64,000 nucleotides of DNA from Acanthopleura granulata. Lineage: Eukaryota; Mollusca; Polyplacophora; Chitonida; Chitonidae. Numbering within the stretch: position 1 is the stretch's first letter; each line of letters opens with the position of its first letter. This document shows, piece by piece, positions 62,301-64,000 of this stretch. The position numbers and the translations under genes are program-made. The DNA is taken from positions 10,092,277 to 10,156,276 of the forward strand of contig JABBOT010000010.1 of assembly GCA_016165875.1 (NCBI GenBank). The letters run 5' to 3'. The notes beneath the pieces are model-generated. The model saw only the letters and a list, made by a program, of their open reading frames with translations, was not told the DNA's origin and did no database searches.

Positions 62301-62557
62301 AAAGGCAGCTACAATCATGGAGTGAAGGTCCCGCGAGTGATTGGGGGCTGGTCGACTGCACTGGTACACTATAAAGTCACAGATCCACTTCACCGTCCGC
62401 TTACACATCAGTGTGTTCGGGAAGTTGAGGTGGACCTTGGCCAGTCCGCACAGGACTTCCATGGCAGCCAGGGCAGTGTTCAGGTCAGACTTCCAGGATG
62501 CCATTAGTCTGTTACACACCAGGGAGGTGGCTTGACCAAACAGGCCATGGGCTGTAT
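44196..62557 (-). CDS. RALGAPB: Ral GTPase-activating protein subunit beta, 3' part (15 exons; 5' part beyond the right edge)
   Basis: Exons in transcript order: 62557-62190, 55281-55171, 54596-54419, 54090-53999, 52860-52736, 52561-52382, 51944-51872, 51176-51003, 50574-50436, 49584-49435, 48551-48222, 46184-45951, 45527-45377, 44733-44617, 44313-44196. All phases agree; with one base from the missing upstream exon they give 846 residues and stop TAA. Hallmarks: [82 protein letters not shown] and PPHVRRK near the C-terminus. Family knowledge: the beta subunit pairs with a catalytic alpha subunit to inactivate RalA/RalB, a TSC-like heterodimer; its own C-terminal Rap/Ran-GAP-like fold is considered non-catalytic. 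The vertebrate protein is about 1,490 residues, so a bit over half is here. Confidence 0.95.
44504..44560. repeat. 18-bp tandem repeat, about three and a half copies
   Basis: GTAGGAGTTACTGCCTGT repeats, ending 57 nt from the donor end of the 44617-44733 exon. Confidence 0.85.
44617..44733 (-). CDS. RALGAPB: RALGAPB exon ([20 protein letters not shown])
   Basis: Acceptor TGTTGTCCAG, donor GAACT|GTGAGT. Encodes [20 protein letters not shown] then [18 protein letters not shown], close to identical with the vertebrate C-terminal segment. Confidence 0.96.
45377..45527 (-). CDS. RALGAPB: RALGAPB exon ([20 protein letters not shown])
   Basis: Acceptor TTATCGCCCAG, donor ACAAA|GTGAGT. Encodes [33 protein letters not shown] and LQGHTTK, equivalent to [20 protein letters not shown] in vertebrates. 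Confidence 0.92.
45951..46184 (-). CDS. RALGAPB: RALGAPB exon ([20 protein letters not shown])
   Basis: Acceptor TGACTTTCAG, donor CCTGCAG|GTAATT. It starts in the linker ([20 protein letters not shown]) and ends [24 protein letters not shown], matching vertebrate [20 protein letters not shown]. Confidence 0.94.
46185..48221 (-). other. RALGAPB: RALGAPB intron (2 kb) without recognisable elements
   Basis: Open frames at 47117-47438 are overlapping shadows with no similarity I recognise. Near 46205-46250 is a short direct repeat of TGTATAATCATGGAAAACT. Confidence 0.6.
48222..48551 (-). CDS. RALGAPB: RALGAPB variable-linker exon
   Basis: Acceptor TTTCACTCTAG, donor ACCGGTG|GTAAAA. The 330 nt encode a low-conservation, Ser/Pro/Gly-rich linker ([38 protein letters not shown]). 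An alternative GT three bases earlier has the same phase. The open frame continues past the donor to a stop at 48097, so intron retention would add about 41 residues and truncate the protein. Assigned by phase, position and open frame rather than similarity. Confidence 0.8.
48581..48772. repeat. Two ~93-bp tandem copies, each with inverted arms
   Basis: Each copy begins GTGTCTGAAA and ends near TTTCAGACA, giving a hairpin-capable unit. Copy starts are 48581 and 48674. The pair lies 30 bp upstream of the acceptor of the 48222-48551 exon. Confidence 0.7.
49435..49584 (-). CDS. RALGAPB: RALGAPB exon ([20 protein letters not shown])
   Basis: Acceptor TTGTTTTCAG, donor ATGCAG|GTGAGC. Encodes [20 protein letters not shown] then [18 protein letters not shown]. 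Part of this exon recurs as a decayed copy just upstream (49607-49680). Confidence 0.95.
49607..49680 (-). pseudogene. Decayed partial copy of the RALGAPB exon at 49435-49584
   Basis: On the - strand, TTTTCAG is followed by AGTAAGATGCTGTG and then STEVTFVIP before a stop. This parallels [20 protein letters not shown] in the true exon, including CTCTACTGAGGTA and TTTGTCATCCCCT. The copy carries an in-frame TGA and has no convincing donor, so it is not a usable exon. Confidence 0.8.
49679..50112. repeat. About 43-bp minisatellite (roughly 10 copies)
   Basis: Units read TAAAACATCACAGCAGGA, then GTCAGGAGTGTC, then an A run and CAATG. Some lack the GGA segment (about 41 bp). On the - strand the edge next to the exon copy reads GATGTTTTCAG, so the unit may derive from the acceptor end of the duplicated exon. 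Confidence 0.85.
50436..50574 (-). CDS. RALGAPB: RALGAPB exon ([10 protein letters not shown]...[10 protein letters not shown])
   Basis: Acceptor TATTGCAG, donor AGAAG|GTGTGT. Encodes [20 protein letters not shown] and [20 protein letters not shown], the most recognisable block of the GAP-like domain. Confidence 0.96.
51003..51176 (-). CDS. RALGAPB: RALGAPB exon (EPSNSS...KILRNV)
   Basis: Acceptor GCTGTTCCAG, donor AATGTG|GTAAAA. Encodes [20 protein letters not shown], then [20 protein letters not shown] and ILRNV. This is part of the Rap/Ran-GAP-like region, aligned with [20 protein letters not shown] in vertebrates. Phase 0-0. Confidence 0.94.
51696..51785 (-). repeat. tRNA-derived SINE head (second SINE family)
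   Basis: On the - strand, GGCCTGGATGGCTCAGATGG contains a good A box (TGGCTCAGATGG) and about 55 nt later GTGTTCAACTCCAGC is a good B box. It resembles a tRNA gene promoter but does not fold as an intact tRNA by eye, and unrelated sequence follows. Confidence 0.6.
51872..51944 (-). CDS. RALGAPB: RALGAPB exon ([20 protein letters not shown])
   Basis: Acceptor CTCTCGCAG. Encodes [20 protein letters not shown], almost identical to the vertebrate protein. Its donor, AAG|GTCATTTC, is a weak match to the consensus and is followed by a long T-rich run, but the phase and the conserved junction before EPSNSS require it. Confidence 0.93.
52382..52561 (-). CDS. RALGAPB: RALGAPB exon ([20 protein letters not shown])
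   Basis: Acceptor CTTGTGCAG, donor CCTAA|GTGAGT. Encodes [20 protein letters not shown], a charged helical stretch ([19 protein letters not shown]) and TECKPP, paralleling [20 protein letters not shown] and VTDCKPP in vertebrates. Confidence 0.94.
52736..52860 (-). CDS. RALGAPB: RALGAPB exon ([20 protein letters not shown])
   Basis: Acceptor CCTTTCAG, donor AAAGGC|GTAAGT. Encodes a variable start followed by [20 protein letters not shown] and VPLTK; family members have [21 protein letters not shown] here. Leaves in phase 2. Confidence 0.92.
53024..53230 (-). repeat. SINE (family 1) copy in a RALGAPB intron
   Basis: The reverse complement gives GGAAGGTCTGCCAGCAAGC, TTTCCTCCCACCATAATG, GAAATATTCTTGAGTACGG and an AATAAATAAA-type tail. 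The head is partly kept. Same strand as RALGAPB. Confidence 0.75.
53999..54090 (-). CDS. RALGAPB: RALGAPB exon ([20 protein letters not shown])
   Basis: Acceptor GTTTTTCAG, donor AAAAAG|GTAGGT. Encodes [20 protein letters not shown] then [10 protein letters not shown], equivalent to the vertebrate SVTVLVRGMSGRLAWAQQL stretch. Confidence 0.92.
54230..54352 (+). repeat. SINE (family 1) 3' fragment in a RALGAPB intron
   Basis: CTGATGTATAAGTGAAATAT, TCTTGAGTACAACATAAAAC and the AACAAGCAAATGTATAAAT tail match; the body is diverged. Confidence 0.65.
54419..54596 (-). CDS. RALGAPB: RALGAPB exon ([11 protein letters not shown]...LEQPLGNVE)
   Basis: Acceptor CACCCCGGCAG, donor GTGGAAG|GTAGGT. Encodes [20 protein letters not shown] and [20 protein letters not shown], strongly conserved in the family. 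A 21-bp minisatellite begins about 25 nt upstream of its acceptor. Confidence 0.95.
54621..54785. repeat. 21-bp minisatellite (about eight copies)
   Basis: ACATACACCTGTACACATGT repeats with small changes. Its lack of stops creates artificial frames on both strands. Confidence 0.92.
55171..55281 (-). CDS. RALGAPB: RALGAPB exon (KFKGDKQ...[12 protein letters not shown])
   Basis: Acceptor TATTGCTAG, donor GATCAGGTG|GTGAGT. Encodes [20 protein letters not shown] then VLTCIIDQV, phase 0 at both ends. The vertebrate equivalent reads [20 protein letters not shown]. The upstream intron (55282-62189) is the longest of the gene here. Confidence 0.93.
59998..60145 (+). repeat. SINE (family 1) 3' half in the long RALGAPB intron
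   Basis: GGGAAGGTCTGCCAGCAACC, TTTCCTCCCACCATAATGCT, ATATTCTTGAGTACGGCATG and a TCAAATAAATAAATAAAA tail; one of the least diverged copies. Confidence 0.8.
60624..60710. promoter_or_regulatory. Possible nuclear-receptor half-site cluster in an inverted repeat
   Basis: ACACCTGACCTCTGACC (60625-60641) faces GGTCAGAGATCAGGTGT (60663-60679), a 17-bp inverted repeat with one mismatch. The loop contains TGACCTGAGGTCA. There are about six AGGTCA-like half-sites in about 60 bp. Function is inferred from motif only. Confidence 0.3.
62190..62557 (-). CDS. RALGAPB: RALGAPB exon (TAHGLFGQ to GISGSKSQ)
   Basis: Acceptor TGTGTTACAG, donor TCTCAG|GTAAGT. Encodes [17 protein letters not shown] and the highly conserved [20 protein letters not shown] segment, ending [14 protein letters not shown]. 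It enters needing one base (Asp codon). Its first ~43 nt and acceptor are the parent of the 76-bp array just upstream. Confidence 0.95.
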
Positions 62558-63660
62558 CTGTAACACAGAGAGACACACTGCTATACTAGCCACACCAGAG
62601 AAGGGGCCTGGCCAAACAGGCCATGGGCTGTATCTGTAACACAGAGAGACACACTGCTATACTAGCCACACCAGAGAAGGGGTCTGGCCAAACAGGCCGT
62701 GGGCTGTATCTGTAACACACACAGCCTCTTACCACACCTGTAACACACACAACCTCCTAACCACACCAGAGAGAAGGCCTGGTCAAACAGGCCATGGGCT
62801 GTATCTGTAAAACAGAGAGAAACATTGCCATACTAAACACACCAGAGAAGGGGTCTGGCCAAACACGCCGTGGGCTCTATCTGAAACACACACAGCCTAC
62901 TACCACACCTATAACACACACAACCTCCTAACCACACCAAAGAGAAGGCCTGACCAAACAGGCCCTGGGCTGTATCTGTAACACAAACAGATAGAGTGCT
63001 ACACTAACCACACCAGAGAGGAGGCCTGACCAAACAGGCCGTGGGCTGTATCTGTAACAGAGACAGACAGTCTGCTATACTGACCACACCTGAGAAGAGG
63101 CCTGACCAAATAGGCCATGGGCTGTATCTGTAACACAGACAGGCAGACTGTTATACTAAACACACCAGAGAGGAGGCCTGACCAAACAGGCCGTGGGCTG
63201 TATCTGTAACAGAGACAGACAGTCTGCTATACTGACCACACCTGAGAAGAGGCCTGACCAAATAGGCCATGGGCTGTATCTGTAACACAGACAGGCAGGC
63301 TGTTATACTAAACACACCAGAGAGGAGGCCTGACCCAACAGGCCGTGGGCTGTATCTATAATACTGACCGACAAAGAGACTGCCATACTAACCACACCAG
63401 AGAAGGGGCCTGGCCAAACAGGCCATGGGCTCTATCTGTAACACAGACAGACAGAGAGACTACTATACTAACCACATCAGAGATGTGACCTGGCCGAAGA
63501 GATGTGGGCTGTATCTGTAACACACACAGACAGACTGCTACACTAACCACACCATGGAGGTGGCCTGGACATACAGGCCGTGGGCTGTATCTGTAACACA
63601 GACAGACTCCTATACTAATCACACCAGAGATGGAGCCTGGACAAATAATAAGCATAACAG
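62515..63660 (-). repeat. 76-bp tandem array of a RALGAPB splice acceptor plus exon start (about 14 copies upstream of the real one)
   Basis: Read on the - strand, each unit contains CTGTGTTACAG followed by ATACAGCCCATGGCCTGTTT and about 20 more exon-like bases up to TCTGGTGTG. Equivalent points on the + strand fall at 62551 (real), 62627, 62703, 62798, 62874, 62969, 63045, 63121, 63197, 63273, 63349, 63429, 63508 and 63584, with a truncated copy to about 63650. Spacing is 76 bp, with two 95-bp steps (a 19-bp insertion) and steps of 80 and 79. Most copies keep the AG. Confidence 0.93.
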
Positions 63661-64000
63661 GCTCATGTAAGGCATTCACACCACATTTCTAGTAAAAAGG
63701 CAAACAGACATGTCAAACTGATTTCATTATTGTATTATACACAAAGAAAGATATATTAAACTAATGAACAATTTTTTTAATAATTAATCACTTCATTACC
63801 TTGGAGGTCACACACCGTTAAACGTGTTTGAGCATGAATGTCACGCAAAGTTGTATCATTATCTCTGTGTAAGTATTCTTAGCACCAACGAAGTAATTAC
63901 TAAATTTAACGGTGACACTGTAACGATCAAATCTATGCTGCACATTAAGTAACCTTAAAGCCCATGCCTCCTGCAGAACAGCATGCTCAAGTCATAGAAT
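62558..64000 (-). other. RALGAPB: RALGAPB intron at right edge
   Basis: The first ~1.1 kb is the acceptor-containing tandem array. The last 340 bp is AT-rich; a GTAATGAAG donor-like site near 63798 and TTCTGCAG near 63971 do not bound a frame that resembles RALGAPB. Confidence 0.6.

Noticed and set aside
63356..63679. 107-codon - strand frame with [15 protein letters not shown]
   Set aside because: Not a separate gene; a read-through of the RALGAPB exon-start array.
63780..63990. Possible further RALGAPB exon at the right edge
   Set aside because: Acceptor-like and donor-like sites exist, but no frame between them resembles the protein.

Overview
This is a eukaryotic nuclear window, AT-rich and intron-dominated. 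It shows short exons with GT/AG splice sites, microsatellites, minisatellites, SINEs, a LINE fragment and DNA-transposon relics. There are no bacterial operons or prokaryotic RNA genes. The protein matches, the frequent TACATGTA palindrome and the SINE tail ending in AAAACACCAATCAAATAAATAAA suggest a marine lophotrochozoan, most likely a mollusc. The organism call is moderate to low confidence and partly rests on memory of similar repeats.

Two conserved genes converge on each other. On the + strand, a reticulon gene occupies 806-36525. It has two alternative amino-terminal routes: (i) a 30-nt phase 1-1 exon (806-835) plus a 153-nt acidic exon (15080-15232), or (ii) an internal first exon (22059-22170). 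Both join the same six-exon reticulon homology domain (27553-36525). The joined frames close exactly, at 249 and 228 residues. On the - strand, the 3' part of the Ral GTPase-activating protein beta subunit gene (RALGAPB) runs from 62557 down to the stop at 44196. Fifteen exons (846 residues) could be joined with consistent phases; the amino-terminal half lies beyond the right edge. Between the two genes are 7.7 kb (36526-44195) of 3' UTRs and repeats.

The most unusual feature is a pair of tandem arrays built from exon-intron boundaries. In the reticulon gene, 66 nt of exon plus its GTGAGT donor and 20 nt of intron are repeated ten times at an exact 86-bp period (31446-32305). In RALGAPB, the acceptor and first ~43 nt of the exon at 62190-62557 are repeated about 14 times, mostly at a 76-bp period (62558-63660). 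A third case in RALGAPB is a decayed partial copy of the exon at 49435-49584, followed by a 43-bp minisatellite (49607-50112). Several other minisatellites also lie within about 100 bp of exons.

Mobile-element content: a broken pogo/Tigger-type transposon (22318-24376), a dead LINE reverse transcriptase fragment (about 32545-33965, - strand), eight members of one SINE family, a separate tRNA-derived SINE head (about 51696-51785), and two copies of a terminal-inverted-repeat element (2855-3318 and 39603-40221). The remaining long introns show no further gene that I can support; the many short ORFs there lack codon-like composition or family similarity.
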